64,000 nucleotides of DNA, taken from Diphasiastrum complanatum (lineage: Eukaryota > Streptophyta > Lycopodiopsida > Lycopodiales > Lycopodiaceae). Position 1 is the stretch's first letter. The number at the start of each line of letters is the position of its first letter. The notes beneath the pieces are model-generated. The model saw nothing but the letters and a program-made list of their open reading frames with translations. It ran no database searches and was not told the DNA's origin. The DNA is taken from the NCBI GenBank assembly GCA_029204225.1, contig CM055099.1, positions 68,441,084 through 68,505,083 on the forward strand, given 5' to 3'. This document shows positions 24,061 to 36,321 of the stretch, one piece after another. The translations under genes were made by a program, and so were the position numbers.

Positions 24061-25290
24061 TCAAATGGATGTGACAAATGCTTTTTTGAATGGATACTTG
24101 GAGGAGGAAATATACATGCTGCAACCCGAGGGCTTCATCAAGGATGGTGAGGAGGACAAGGTTTGCCACTTAAGGAAGAGCCTATATGGCTTGAACAAGC
24201 ACCTAGAGCTTGGTACTCTAGGTTGCATGGTTTTCTCTACTCTCTTGGCTTTGTGATTAGCTCTTATGAGCCTTCTTTGTACATCAAATGTAATGATGGA
24301 AAGATCATCATTTTAGTACTTTATGTTGATGATATCATATTGACAATAAATGATGGTGAAGGCATAAGAAATGTTAAAGTTTCCTTGTCTAGTGAATTCA
24401 AGATGGTAGATCTAGGACTTCTTAAGTTTATACTTAGAATAGAAGTTACTAGAGGTAGTGATTTTACTTTTATAAGTCAATCAAAGTATGCTACTTCCAT
24501 TCTTGAAAGGTTTGGCATGAAAGATTGTAAGGGGTTTGACACCCCTATGGAGCAAGTTTGTAAAGTTACTAATGATTGTGATGAAGCATCCTTTGAGGAC
24601 ATCACACTCTTTAGAAAGCTAATAGGCTCCTTAATCTATTTGACAATCACTAGACCAGATTTGAGTTATAGTGTAAGCAAGTTAAGTCAATATATGCAAG
24701 GTCCTTTGATGCATCATTGGAAAAGTGCCAAGAGAGTGCTTAGATATGTCTCTTCTACTAGATTTTTTGGCATTCTCTATCAAGGATCTAACTTGTACTT
24801 GAGAGCATTTTCGGATTCAGATTTTGCAGGAGACAAGGTGGATAGAAGATCCATAAGTGCATATGTCACTTTTCTTTGTGGAGGAGTGATATCTTGGCTT
24901 TCCAAAAAGCAAGATACAATTTCTCTTTCCTCTTGTGAAGCTGAGTACAACGCATTGACTTCAACAACCAAAGAGCTCCTATGGCTAAGAAGACTTTTGG
25001 TGGAGCTTCAAGTGCTAAAGGATGAGGAGGTACCTTCCATCTATTGTGACAATGAAGCTTCTCAACAAATTACTACCAATCTGATCTTCCATGCTAGAAC
25101 AAAGCATATTGAGATAGCTCGTCACTTTGTAAGGGAGAAGGTGCAATCCAAGGAGGTTCAACTTCATCATGTGCCATCATCCGAGTGCATAACTAATATC
25201 TTAACCAAACCTTTGGCTAAAGATTCATTTTTCAAGTTAAGAGATGCTCTTGGAGTTGTAGATATATGTACATTAGACTTGCCAAGTTAG
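24061..25290 (+). pseudogene. copia RT/RNase H, long open frame
   Basis: [20 protein letters not shown] marks the RT palm. LVLYVDDIIL is the catalytic block, ITRPDLSYSVSKLSQYMQ follows, and the RNase H part shows SDSDFAGDKVDRRS and LSSCEAEYNALTSTTKE. The frame from 24163 stays open for 375 codons. The copy is part of a deletion derivative and has no complete pol. Confidence 0.85.
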
Positions 25291-26156
25291 AAGTGAGGAG
25301 GAGTTTTAAAAATATCACTTCCAACTTGATGTACCTTGTAGATCTCAAGTTAATTGAACTTGATAGGATCTCACAATGTGGAGTCTGTTCCCACATGTGA
25401 AATAATGTACGTAAGTCACTTTTATAAAGTTAGATTGACTTTAGCCTGATCTACACTAGTGTGAAATTGACCTTTGAGTAGAATCTTGAAAATGGTCAAA
25501 TTGGTCAAACTCTGTGTAAATAGATTGGAATTCCATGTGAATGAGTTATTACTCACACATGTCAAGATATCATTCACACGTGTGGATAAGCTTGTAGAAG
25601 ATAAGATAGGAAGATTCCATTAGATTCTATTTTATAGAGAATATTCCAATAAATGTGGAAGACTAGCTTTTTGTTTTCTAGCCAAAGAGAATAGTCAACT
25701 TTGGGAAATGAGCACATATGGCTCCCATTGGGGGATCTGGATGACTAGGCACTCTTCACACATGTGAAGGCTTGCTGGACAGTACACAGCTCGTGGATGT
25801 ACTTGATCTATAAAGGGATCAATCAAATCAATAACAAGTTGATGTGACATTGGCAAATTCTAGTCTTGTTTGCAATTTCCACATTTGTCTTGAGTTTTTA
25901 TGATTGAAATGCATTTGTAAGCTTGTGTACTTTACTCTCTGTAAACAGGCCGTATTGGTACTGTCCTCCACACATGTGAGGCCGCCCATCCATGTTTTTG
26001 ATCATTTGATCCATTGCTCTTGCTTAAATCATAGTGTAAAGCATCTAGATCAAGATCTAACACCTAGAACTTGATAGTATCTTTGGATTAAGCAATCAAT
26101 AACTCTTAATGATTGATAAGTACAATCATATTTTTCCTTTTTCTCTGAAAATTGAC

Positions 26157-26351
26157 ACAAGTTCTATAAAGTAGGGATGACCACCAAATAGACATGACCA
26201 AATCTCTTGACTTGACCTAACCTGCATTAGGAGTGGGTTGCCATGTGGCATCTTAGTCTCCCATGTGTGAACCCCAATTATACACATATTTACAAAGTTC
26301 TACATGGTTTTTGATCAAGATAGATTTGCCAATTTTTGACAATTCTTCACA
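26157..26351 (-). repeat. copia LTR fragment
   Basis: This is the reverse complement of the LTR at 6021: it ends AATTCTTCACA and shares CTTGACTTGACCTAACCT and ATTAGGAGTGGGTTGCCA. Truncated at its left. Confidence 0.75.
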
Positions 26352-26481
26352 AATGTTCCTTAAAGATATCACTCAAACATTGCCAAAAAATGTTAACTTG
26401 AGATTTGGTGAAAACAGTATCATTTTATCATCAATGATTTATGAACTCGGTTTTGCGTGTTGATTTATGAGATGTGCACAA

Positions 26482-28803
26482 TGTCATAAATCGAGAGGAC
26501 AGGCAGCGCAAGATTGAGCGTGGGCGTGTAGGAACGGAAACGCAATAGTTAGTAACAAAAATACTCAAGATGAATGATTAATACAAATGCGCAATAGCAA
26601 AAATAGTAGTGGGGCAAAAATTGCACTCTGATCAATATCAAAACTGTGAGTACAATGCTTGAAGTGATAACTTCAGCTTGAGCGTGATTACGCTGGCTAC
26701 AAAAAACTCTGATAATGATAAAGCCTTACTTAGCTTGATTCAACTAGTAGTATATGTATTTACAAGTGTCCTAAAACTATCTTACAAGCATTGAATGCTA
26801 TTTACGCCAATCTTTGTATATGTACAAAGTAGGTAACCGCCCTTGGGATATTTAGTTGTCCAGTTGTGTTTAGAGTTGATGATAAGTTGGCAACGTCGGT
26901 CTGCCACTGTTGGAAAAACCCACAAACTCGAAGGTACCTTTGAACAGGGAAGGCATGCAAATGCCGAAGGTGCCTAAAAAGACGAAGGTAGAGAAATGCA
27001 AAAAAAACTCAAAGGTAGGCCTGAAACAGAGTTCAAGGTTTTTTGGTCACTGTGTCGCATTTTCCTGAAGGTGCGAAAAATGCAAAGAAGACAAAAAAAA
27101 CAAAGGTGTTTTAAAACAGTTAAGGCACACACACACAAAAAATCCTGATGGTAAAAATGCGAAGGTCCGAAACATGTAGTCGGCTGTTTTTCAGGATGCT
27201 CATTACTTGAACGAGTTGTTAAGGCTGAGCATAAGAAATCTAAAAACCCCCCCTTAATGTGGATCCTAAAAAAACTTGATCTTCAGATTTAACATATCGT
27301 TAAATCTGAGATGTTGCTCCTTTGATAGAACCTTTGTGAAGTAATCTGCTGCCATGTAGTTTGTTCTGCAGAAAACCAATGCTACTTCCTTGCTATGCAC
27401 TTTCTCTCTAAGGTAATGATACCTAATTTCGATATGTTTGCTTTGAGAGTGAAATATTGGACTGAGAGATAGCGCTATTGTGCTTTGATTATCACAATAG
27501 ATTATTGTCGAAAGTGTTTGTGCAAGGTTGATGTCTGCAAGCAGTTGTCTTAGCTAGACCGCCTCTTTTGTTGCATTTGTGGTAGCTATGTATTCTGATT
27601 CCGTTGATGACAATGCAACTGAGGTCTACTTCTGACTTTTCTATGAGATTGGGCCTTGGTTATATAAAAATACAAATTTAGAAGTTGATTTTCTGGTATC
27701 TACATCTCCTGCCCAATCCGCATCTGTGTAGGCTTTAAGGATGTTGGTAGTTTGGCTGCCTCCATAGCAGATGCTGAGAGTTTTCGTTGCCTGGATGTAC
27801 TTCATGACATTTGTTAGTGGTTTCCAGTGAGTTGGGTCTGGATTTGACAAGAACTGTCTAAGTGTACTGATCAAATATGCAAGGTCTGGTCGCATGCAGA
27901 TCATTGCATACATCACTGAGCCGATGATGGATTGAAATGGGTAGTGCTTCATTTCCTCCTTTTCTGCCTCAGTTTGAAGAGACTATTCCTTTGATAATTT
28001 CAAGGTCAAGTGGAAAGTGACTTGGTTTGCAATTGGCCATTCCATACTTTTCCAGCACATTGTTGAGATATTGTTGCTGACTGACAAAAATCAGTCTGCT
28101 AAGTCGAGCTCGTTGGATTTGGATTTCAAGACAGTAGTGGGCTGGACCCATGTCACTCATCTTGTATTCCTGGGCTAGCATGTATTTTGTTTCCTTCATC
28201 AGATTCAGATCGTTACTAAATAGGAGTGTATCATCTACATAGAGAGTGATGATGATGAAGTAATCTGATACAGACTTGAAGTAGACATTCGAGTCTGTCA
28301 AGTTTGGAATAAAACCATTCTCAATCATAAATGCATTAATTTTTGAAACCAAGCCCTAGGTAACTGTTTCAGCCCATAGAATGCCTTGTGAATTTTGCAT
28401 ACAAGGTGTTGTTGCTTACCATTGAGTTCGTATCCCTCTGGTTGCATCATATAGATTTCCTCTTCGATGGTTCCGTTGAGAAAAGCAGTCTGGACATCCA
28501 TCTAGTGGACTTCAAGATCCTCTATAGCTGTAAAGGAGAGGAGTAGTCAGATCGAAGCATGTTAGACAAGGGTGCTGAAGGTTTTAGAATAGTCCAAATT
28601 TGGAATCTGGGAAAAGCCTTTGGTGACTAGCCTAGCCTTGTAACAATTTAGCCTTCCTTTAGCATCATACTTTGCTTTAAATATCCATTTATATGGAATC
28701 GGTCTTCGGTCCTTTGGTACTCAGTGACTGTCCATGTTTGACTCTCCATTACAGAACCGAATTCGGTGTCCATTGCAGCTTTCCACTAGTCATCATCAGG
28801 AGT
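26482..28803 (-). mobile_element. Ty1/copia 3' half with LTR
   Basis: An LTR (26482-27245, beginning TGTCATAAATC) is followed on its right by a C-run/TTAATGTGGATCCT boundary like that at 4692. RNase H and RT run from 27250 to about 28800. It is of the same general family as the element at 3925-10488 but clearly diverged. Gag, protease, integrase and the other LTR are missing. Fossil with several breaks. Confidence 0.75.
27250..28800 (-). pseudogene. copia RT and RNase H remnant
   Basis: On the minus strand: LYVDDTLLFSNDLNLM, YKMSDMGPAHYCLEIQ, FQSIIGSVMYAMICMRPDLA, and RNase H with AYTDADWAGDVDTRKSTSK. Upstream at 28440-28520 are the typical DVQTAFLNGTIEEEIYMMQP residues in degraded form. Fossil. 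Confidence 0.8.
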
Positions 28804-30360
28804 AGATGTCGTACTATACCAATAGGGTTAATATAGATTTTATAGTAAATAATGTCGTTCCCACAGAAGACAACGTTAAAAAGTTATGTTTTTGGTACAA
28901 TTTATGACAAGTGGTTTCGAGTGTTATTCTGGTTGTCGACAGACACTAAAAAGTAACCAGTATTACTTATGTTTGGGATGGGTAATGTTAATAAATTCAG
29001 AACAACAATCTAGCCTCTATCGAATTGAAGGAAGCGCGTTCTACAGATGAGATGTTATCAGAGTAGTACAACAGTACTACACTCTGGTTGATTAAGGTGT
29101 CAACAGAGAATCAAGAATTGTTTGATGTATTCGCGATTGTGCAGACAATTAATTAATCGCATTCGCGAACTTATTCGTTTCTAAACAGAAGTCCTCAACA
29201 GCTAAAGCCCAGCTTAATGGTTAAATAACACGAAGAGTTTTAGAACACGTTAGAAACTTATGTCAATGCCAATCAAGAAAAACAAATCAAAGACTCAATT
29301 CTTCAAACAGGGACTGTCATCTCATATGTATACATACAGCTTTATTCAATGATCATGCTATACTGTACCAAAGATAGTCGTTATTCGAGTGCCGAAAAGA
29401 AAGTATTCGCGATAGATGAATAAGATGGTTTTAAGACAGTTCTTTAGAGCATGCTTTACGGAAACACAACAAACAACTGTACACAACAAACAACTGTAAT
29501 GCACTAGAGCGTCTGTCTGATCAGAGAATAATTCATGAAATGCGTTAGAGATTGTTAGCAGACTCAAGGTCACTCACACTCAACAGTGCGGAGAGAGAAT
29601 AACTCACAGAACTCTATTCACTTCTTCAATCTCTTACATAAGCATAAACTCTTCTCTCTCGATGATCGAGACTGAAGTGTGAGATCTATATATGTTCTAC
29701 GGGACGAACAAACACACCTCTTAAACAATAGGTGCGTCGCTCCCGCAAAAGGGTCTAGTTAACAATTAGACTGAAAATACGTTCAACTATACCATAGGAG
29801 GTATACTTAAATACTCTAGTTTAACATGTCTTTTCATATCTAGTCGTTTCGTATGGATGACCTAGTAAAGGTTATCCAAGGCAATGTCTTTTCCTTTTAA
29901 AGGTCTTGTCCTTAATTACAAGGCAAGTACTTAGGAGATATATTCCCGAAAAATGACTTAGGCCTCTTCATGATTTATACTTAACCAGCTCATATCTTCA
30001 TTTTCAACTATATCATGCCATATTTATGTTGATATTCAATATTTAACATTTTTGTGGCATCACATATTTCCTTCCTCAAATGTGAAACGTCCTCGTAAAT
30101 ATATCATCTTCATTTCGAGGATTATTCGAGAAACATTCTTGTTTATCAGATTGTCGTTGAGGCAAAAAGATATTTATTCGTGTATTTTGTCCTTTAGATA
30201 TTTCTTCGTCTTAGAGAATATGTGTCTTGTTGTTTCTTTAATTGAATAGGTTGTTTTGAGTTGATCTTTGAATTGTTGATGAAAACTGGAATCAAACTTC
30301 AAAACATCAACTTAAAAACTTCAGCATCCCATAGAAACATCACCACGACAAAGGCGCGAA
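28804..30360. other. spacer downstream of the orphan ORF
   Basis: About 1.5 kb of AT-rich DNA without a supportable gene on either strand. The word TTCGCGA recurs (near 29128, 29162, 29406). Confidence 0.5.
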
Positions 30361-30367
30361 TGAATAT

Positions 30368-31273
30368 TCATGAACGATTCAGTTCTTCATATAATTTTTG
30401 AGCAAGCTCCAAGTTTTGTTGAGCTTCGATCAAGAGCAAGTCTTCTTTTGATTTTGTGTAGCGGCCAACTGGTAAGTTGCCGAATTCTTCTAACTTAACC
30501 GAGAGCAATGTTCCATCGAACAGCACCTGGATTAACTTGGTATCTTTGTCTGAATTACTACATAGAGTGATTTCTTTATAGTAACGAGCTGAAAATCTAA
30601 TAAAATTGCTTTTAACATAAAGAATCTGAACAAAAAATAATGTCTTCGCCACAAAGGTACCAAACTGCCAAAATGTATATGTACAGAATTGCTTATAACG
30701 GAATAATTTCCTTCTATCTTGCAAATTATGTCGAATCTCCGCAAAATATTTTGCAAGGTTTCGCTCCCAATCCACATAAAGACTTAATAATTCTGGATAA
30801 GCCATATTTATATTGATCAGCAAACCTGCATTGTCGAATGCACCTAAATCCACAACAACTTGTGGTTTGTACAGTTGAAACTGCGACTTTTGCTTCCAAA
30901 AATGTCGCTTATTATCTTCGTTCCGCAAAAATTGAAGTTCTTTGATTCGAATATATTCAAGAGCATACATAGCCGAAGAGCCTATGTATAACTCTGCTGA
31001 TCCGAAAGGTACAACCTGGAACTTACCCTGGATTATGCCCCAGCAGAGACAACCTTTCTGCTCGATAGAGAGCTGGGCCCATAACCAGAGAAAGTCGTCC
31101 TTTTTCCAAGGTCGCTTCCATTCGTCGAAGGCGATGCCTACTGCGCCTGGTAGCATCATGTAATCCACACGCCATTGCAACTCAATATTAAAAGTATGTG
31201 GACACCATTTCCAGAAGCGTTCAGCAAATGCACGGAATCTGTCAGCACGTACCTTCGTCTGATTTTGCCTCAT
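30368..31273 (-). CDS. orphan ORF, Trp- and aromatic-rich protein
   Basis: I do not recognise this gene. From the ATG at 31273 (MRQNQTKVRADRFRAFAERF) the frame is open for 301 residues to ELNRS and a stop at 30368. It stays open further upstream without an ATG, and an acceptor-like TCTACGCAG precedes the ATG, so this may be a last exon. The N-terminal third is rich in Trp (FWKWCPHTF, DEWKRPWKKDDFLWLWAQL). The middle has SAELYIGSSAMYALEYIRIK, and the C-terminus is charged and helical (EAQQNLELAQKLYEEL). No signal peptide or clear membrane span. It lies between copia remnants, and its integrity stands out among broken neighbours. It might be a captured or recent host gene. Confidence 0.55.
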   Translation of the reverse strand: MRQNQTKVRADRFRAFAERFWKWCPHTFNIELQWRVDYMMLPGAVGIAFDEWKRPWKKDDFLWLWAQLSIEQKGCLCWGIIQGKFQVVPFGSAELYIGSSAMYALEYIRIKELQFLRNEDNKRHFWKQKSQFQLYKPQVVVDLGAFDNAGLLININMAYPELLSLYVDWERNLAKYFAEIRHNLQDRRKLFRYKQFCTYTFWQFGTFVAKTLFFVQILYVKSNFIRFSARYYKEITLCSNSDKDTKLIQVLFDGTLLSVKLEEFGNLPVGRYTKSKEDLLLIEAQQNLELAQKLYEELNRS

Positions 31274-31799
31274 TTGCTTTGGCTGCGTAGATGCAGTTGC
31301 CAAGGAGCTTAATACCTCAAAAAGAAGATGAATTTGGCACAACGCCCCAATGTGAATGCCTTTATTATGAAGTTACCTTATACTACATAGAGAACATTAA
31401 TGGTACCACTTTATATATACTTTTCTCTTGTGGGAGCTTAATACCTCAAATACAATATGAATTGCTTTATAGACGTATGGAAACTAACATGTTTGCAAAT
31501 ACAAAACAACCAATCTCCTAAAAAAAAGATTTAAGACAAGAAACGTTATGAAGCCTTGCGGATACATCTTTATGTTGGGTGTTTGAGCATTATATTCTTT
31601 ACTTGCTTTTGACTTTGAAAAGATGATTAAAGTGAGTTAATCATCTCTAATCTTTTGATATCATACTATAGTATTGTATGTAGTCGTTCAGGTCTTAAAA
31701 TTTGGATAACGTTTTTTGCTATAAATCCCCTTAACAAGAACTCTAATTATTACAATCGCCAAGTGAAGATCTCTTTAGATCCTGTTACATGCAACCAAA
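31274..31799. other. spacer with a short direct repeat
   Basis: GGAGCTTAATACCTCAAA occurs at 31300 and 31434, both followed by ATATGAATT/AGATGAATT. No gene seen. Confidence 0.5.
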
Positions 31800-32719
31800 A
31801 GGACACTTGTGGACCAAAACCACCCAACCAACAAGAAATGGCTACTCAAAACCCTAACCATTTCAACCCCAAGCCAAGGTGATTGAATGCAAGAGAGGGG
31901 AGGATCTTGGCTTCTAAAATCAGAATATACAATGAGGAGATGGCCTAGTTCCAATAGATTATATAATCTTCAAAAGCTAGAAAATATTCTCTCTAGAATC
32001 CCTCCAATCCTATCAAAAGCATTTGACATCCTATTCTTGCACAAAAGTTGTCAATCACCATGCAAAAGCTCCATAGGTCCAATTAGAGTAACTGGGCTTT
32101 TATAAGATTATTAATTACATTACTGGCCAAGCTCGAAATGACTTGGCGTAACTACTAACCTTATACATTGGAGTATCGACTATCCATGTCAGAAATTATT
32201 TTGAATCCCACATATTGGACATGGACGTAACATTCTTCTCCACTTGAACTACTTTTATTCTCAAAAGTAAAAACTGGGGAAGTTTTCCTTTATGCTTTCA
32301 AACCCTTTCTCACAAATCATCATCCCCAGTTCGACCTTTTTACCTAATCAAACACTCAGAAATAGAACGATTTCTCAATTGTTTATCTCTGGTTTTGAGC
32401 ACCCTTTCAGGTTTCAAAGGTACACTAAGCAATAAATCCTCCAAGTGGATAAGATCCTCATCAAATCCAACTATATCACCTTCATGTAAACTTAATTTTA
32501 ATCGGCTTACATGAAACAATGGGTGAGCAGTTGACATATCTTGAAGATCAAGTTCGTAAGCTAAAGTATCAATTTTTTTATAATTCGAAACGAAACGGTC
32601 CACTATTTGGTAGACAACTTATAATGCTTCCTCGTATGCATAGTCTTAGAATCTTTTGGAGTTCAAAGATATACCTAGCCTTCAACTTTAAAATCTCTGG
32701 GAGATCTCTTAAGATTTGT
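31800..32719 (-). mobile_element. Ty3/gypsy (chromovirus) 3' fragment
   Basis: A minus-strand integrase C-terminus lies to the right of a probable LTR ending GACGTAACA at 32233, which is followed by a purine tract on the minus strand. The same arrangement and family occur at 53740-54600 (both LTRs carry CAAAACCACCCAACCAA). Interrupted on the right by a MITE at 32720. Fossil. Confidence 0.6.
32340..32603 (-). pseudogene. gypsy integrase C-terminus
   Basis: MSTAHPLFHVSRLKLSLHEG is the GPF/Y-like end of chromovirus integrase, followed by RVLKTRDKQLRNRSISECLI, the start of the chromodomain-like tail. Fossil. Confidence 0.75.
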
Positions 32720-33170
32720 GACTAGTGTTGGGCAGATATATAGGTGTCCGACTGGTATCAACAATGGTGGTATCATAGAACATTTATGGCAATATATGAT
32801 TTTGTGATACTAAGGTCTTGAAGGAGATTCCCCTTTGTTAACTATCTTAATACTCATATTGATTCTTGAGCTCGAAAGATTTTAGGGATTTTTTCCCCTA
32901 GTATCAATCGTAGTATATTTTTACGAAAAGATTTTGATTTCTCAAAAGTTTTTAAATCTCAAAAAACATATTACCCTCTAAAAGAAAAAAAAAATCAGTA
33001 CAAAGTTGATAATCAGCTGACCTATCACCCTTGCGATATAAGCCCAATTTATACCAGTCCACAACTCGTATAGCTCCTCATATTGATACCTGACGTATTA
33101 AACTTGTTAAAAAATTACAACACCCAAGCCCAACTGGTATCAAAATTTTGATACCCGCCCAACACTAGTC
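32720..33170. mobile_element. MITE-like element with 14-bp inverted ends
   Basis: GACTAGTGTTGGGC (32720-32733) is matched exactly by GCCCAACACTAGTC (33157-33170). Inside the ends GGTATCA words are also in inverted order. It is 451 bp long with no coding capacity. TAGTGTTGGGC resembles hAT-type ends, but I could not find an 8-bp target duplication, so the superfamily is a guess. Confidence 0.6.
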
Positions 33171-33396
33171 GCTACTCAAGATACCAAAGATGGAAGGTTG
33201 TCCACAGGTTGCTACCATGTGTTAGAAATCGATGATAAACTTCATTGTTACACTTCTTAGTTACTGTTTACGATGTACTTTATTACTAGCTGTAACTAGT
33301 ACTTCTGCGCTCCATTCCGATATCAGGTCTATAACCAGAAAAATATACAGTTCTGTGTTGTGATAAATTACTTGATCTGGACTCATCTGTTCAGTA

Positions 33397-34430
33397 ATGG
33401 CAACTCTAAACGAGAGTGTCCTCAATGAGTCAAGCAAATTGGAAGGAGCCGACAACTATGCAGTTTGAAAATTGAAACTGAAGAACATTTTGATGGAAAG
33501 GAGCTATGAGAGATTGTGACAGTTGAAGAGACAAGGCCATTGATTGAAGAGGATCAACGGGCATTTGACAGGAGAAAACGGAAAGCACAGAATGTCATCA
33601 ACTTATCAGTTATAGATGTAATTATTCCCTACATTTCGGATTGAGAAGGACCAAAAGAAGCATGGGATACGTTGAAGGCATTGTTTGAGACACAAACACA
33701 TCTCGAGTGCTATTCCTGAAGACGAAGCTACACACATTGCGGATGGATGATGGTGCAACTGTTGATCACCTACTGAAGGTACAGGATCGTGAGATCGTGC
33801 AATTGACATTGAATAGTTTGAGTGAGTCACATCAGATGTTTGTGACAAGTATAGTCACACAGGAAAATCTTCCAACCTATGAAGAGTTAGGTGGATTGCT
33901 TTTGCAGGAAGAACAACGTCAAGAGAACTTGAGTCATCGCAACAGGGGATTTGATCAAGCTCTTGCAGTCAGGGGATGTGGTGGTAGATTTGGTCGTGGA
34001 AGACACCAATCAAGAGGTGGAAACTCAAATCGTGGATCATTCCAACAATTTCAAGAACAATCCAATGATGGCCCAAATCGAGGCAATTGGAATCAAGGAC
34101 GAGGTCAAGGACGCGGCTATTCTTGGCAAAATAAACTTTGGAAATTGTAGATATTGCAACAAACCTGGCCATTGGGAGCGTGAATGCTTCAAGAAAAAAG
34201 ACAAAGGGCAAGTGGGAAATTATGCTGATCAGCATCAAATTGATTATTATTATTATGAAAACAATTATATTGATCAACATCAATACGATGATGATCAATA
34301 TGAAGATGATACAGGTGAGAGCTCAAAATTATTCATTACAACATTAATGACAAGTGATGAGACCAAGGATACCTGGTACATTGATAGTGGTGCATCCAAG
34401 CACATGACTTCAAGGAAATAGTGGTTTTTA
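33397..34430 (+). pseudogene. copia gag and start of protease
   Basis: Begins MATLNESVLNESSKLEGADN. It has the UBN2-like gag part, a Gly/Arg-rich stretch, the zinc knuckle CRYCNKPGHWERECF near 34150, and the protease motif DTWYIDSGASKHMTS near 34370-34415. Fossil, several breaks. Confidence 0.8.
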
Positions 34431-34830
34431 GAACTCAAAGAAACTCACAATGGTGAGTTAAGTGGGAAGATAAAGTGGATAAGCAATGTGCAATATGTAC
34501 CTAGCTTAGCTAACAATCTACTATCTGTTGGGACGATGGCTGATCAACAACTCAAGGTTGAGTTTGACAGTGACAAATGTCTTTTCAAAGACATCAAGAA
34601 TCACTACAAAGTGATTGCTACAAGAGCTAGACTCAACGAGAATCGGCTCTACAAATTGAATGCGAGACCTTTTGCTCAAGCTATGGTAAGCATGGTTGAT
34701 TGTCGAAGTGATCTTTGGCATCAACGATTCGGTCACATTAGTGCTCAAAGTTTACAGATTCTCAAAGAGGTAATCTAGTTATAGGATGCCTAATATTTCT
34801 TTTCAAGGAAAAAACTATGAAGGTTGAATT

Positions 34831-36321
34831 TTGGGAAAACAACACAGAGAGAGGTTTCCCAAAAGTGGAGCAAGGAGAGCCAATGGCATCCTAGATCTTG
34901 TCCACAGTGATCTATGTGGACCTATGCAGACTAGATCTCTTAGTGGCTACTATTACTTTATCACCTTCATTGATGATTATAGCAGATGCATTTGGATTTA
35001 TTTCATAAGCAAGAAATTAGATGCTTTTGCTAAGTTCAGGGAATTCAAGGCATTAGTTGAAAAGCAAACAGGATGTTGCATCAAAACTTTGAGATCTGAT
35101 GGAGGTGGTGAGTATTTTTTGACAAAATTTATTGATTTTTGCAAAGACCAAGGGATCAAGAGGCAGGCTAAAACACCTTATTCACCGCAACAAAATGGAG
35201 TTGTAGAACGAAAGAACAGATCTATTGTTGAGATGGCTAGGGCGATGCTCAAAAGCAAGGGTCTGCCAAACACCTTTTGGGCAGAAGCTTGTAGCACAGC
35301 TACGCACATCCTGAATCGGTGTCCTACAAAATTCGTGGAAGGTAAGACACCTCATGAAGCTGTTACTGGAAAGAAATCTAATATTTCTCATTTGAGAGTA
35401 TTTGGTTGTGATGCTTATGCTCATATTCCTGATGAGAAACGAAGGGAATTGGATGCAAAAGCTATCAAGTGTATTTTCCTTGGATATGATGAGAAGGCCA
35501 AGGCATACATGATGTATGACACAAATGCACAGAAGCTTGTAATTTCTAGGGATGCTATGTTTGACGAGATAGGCCAAGGTGAACAATCTGAAGTAATCAC
35601 TGAACCTTTTGATGAGGGAGCAAAAGTACAGGTCAAGAAGGAAGTGGATTTTGATATAGAAAATCCATTGGACAAAGGCAAGCCTGATGCTGAAATTCCC
35701 AAGAGAGTACCTAAATGGTACTTATCAGTCACAGATGGTGCAAAGAAAGGAGATACTCCCGAATTTAGTGAGCAAGGAGAGCTTAGAAGATCAAGTAGAA
35801 ATCGAAAACCTCCTACAAGATTAGAGATGAATCTAGCCCTAATGGGTTCTGTGCTCAAGGCTCAAGAACCAAAAACTTTTGGTAAAGCAAAGGAGCACGA
35901 GGAGTGGTGTGAAGCTATGGAAACAGAAATGGAAGCTATATCAAAAAATAGGACTTGGAACTTGGTTGAGCTACCTGATCGTAAGACGCCTATCACTTGC
36001 AAATGGATATACAATATCAAATATGGAGCTGATGGGCAACTCAATAAATACAAAGCACGGTTGGTTGCGAGAGGACTTGAGCAGCATGAAGGTATTGATT
36101 TTGAGGAAACCTTCGCACCCGTAGCTAAGATGGTAACTATACGTTCTATCGTTGCTATTTCTGCTTTCTATGGTTGGAAGATCCAGCAAATGGATGTTAA
36201 ATCTGCTTTTCTTAATGGAGTGCTGGATGAAGAGGTGTACTTAGTACAACCTCAAGGATTTATTGAACCAGGGAGAGAGAGCACCTTGTTTGTAAGCTCA
36301 ACAAAGTTATTTATGGATTGA
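34831..36321 (+). pseudogene. copia integrase and RT, 496-codon open frame
   Basis: The integrase core shows LVHSDLCGPM, FIDDYSR, LRSDGGGEYF and PYSPQQNGVVERKN, i.e. the D, D, E catalytic set. HLRVFGCDAYAHIP follows. RT begins with TWNLVELP, CKWIYNIKYGADGQL, KARLVARG and QMDVKSAFLNGVLDEEVYL. This is the longest open pol stretch of any copia copy in the window. The element as a whole is broken. Confidence 0.85.

Larger units (their letters stand above)
23640..26150 (+). mobile_element. Ty1/copia deletion derivative
   Basis: Part of gag joins directly to the second half of pol, so protease, integrase and the first part of RT are missing. RT and RNase H then run to a purine tract (GAAGTGAGGAGGAG). 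A probable 3' LTR starts at about 25303; its right end is not clear (near 26150). No 5' LTR was identified. The gag belongs to the same family as the remnant at 53092-53661. Fossil, although the 3' pol part has few breaks. Confidence 0.75.
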
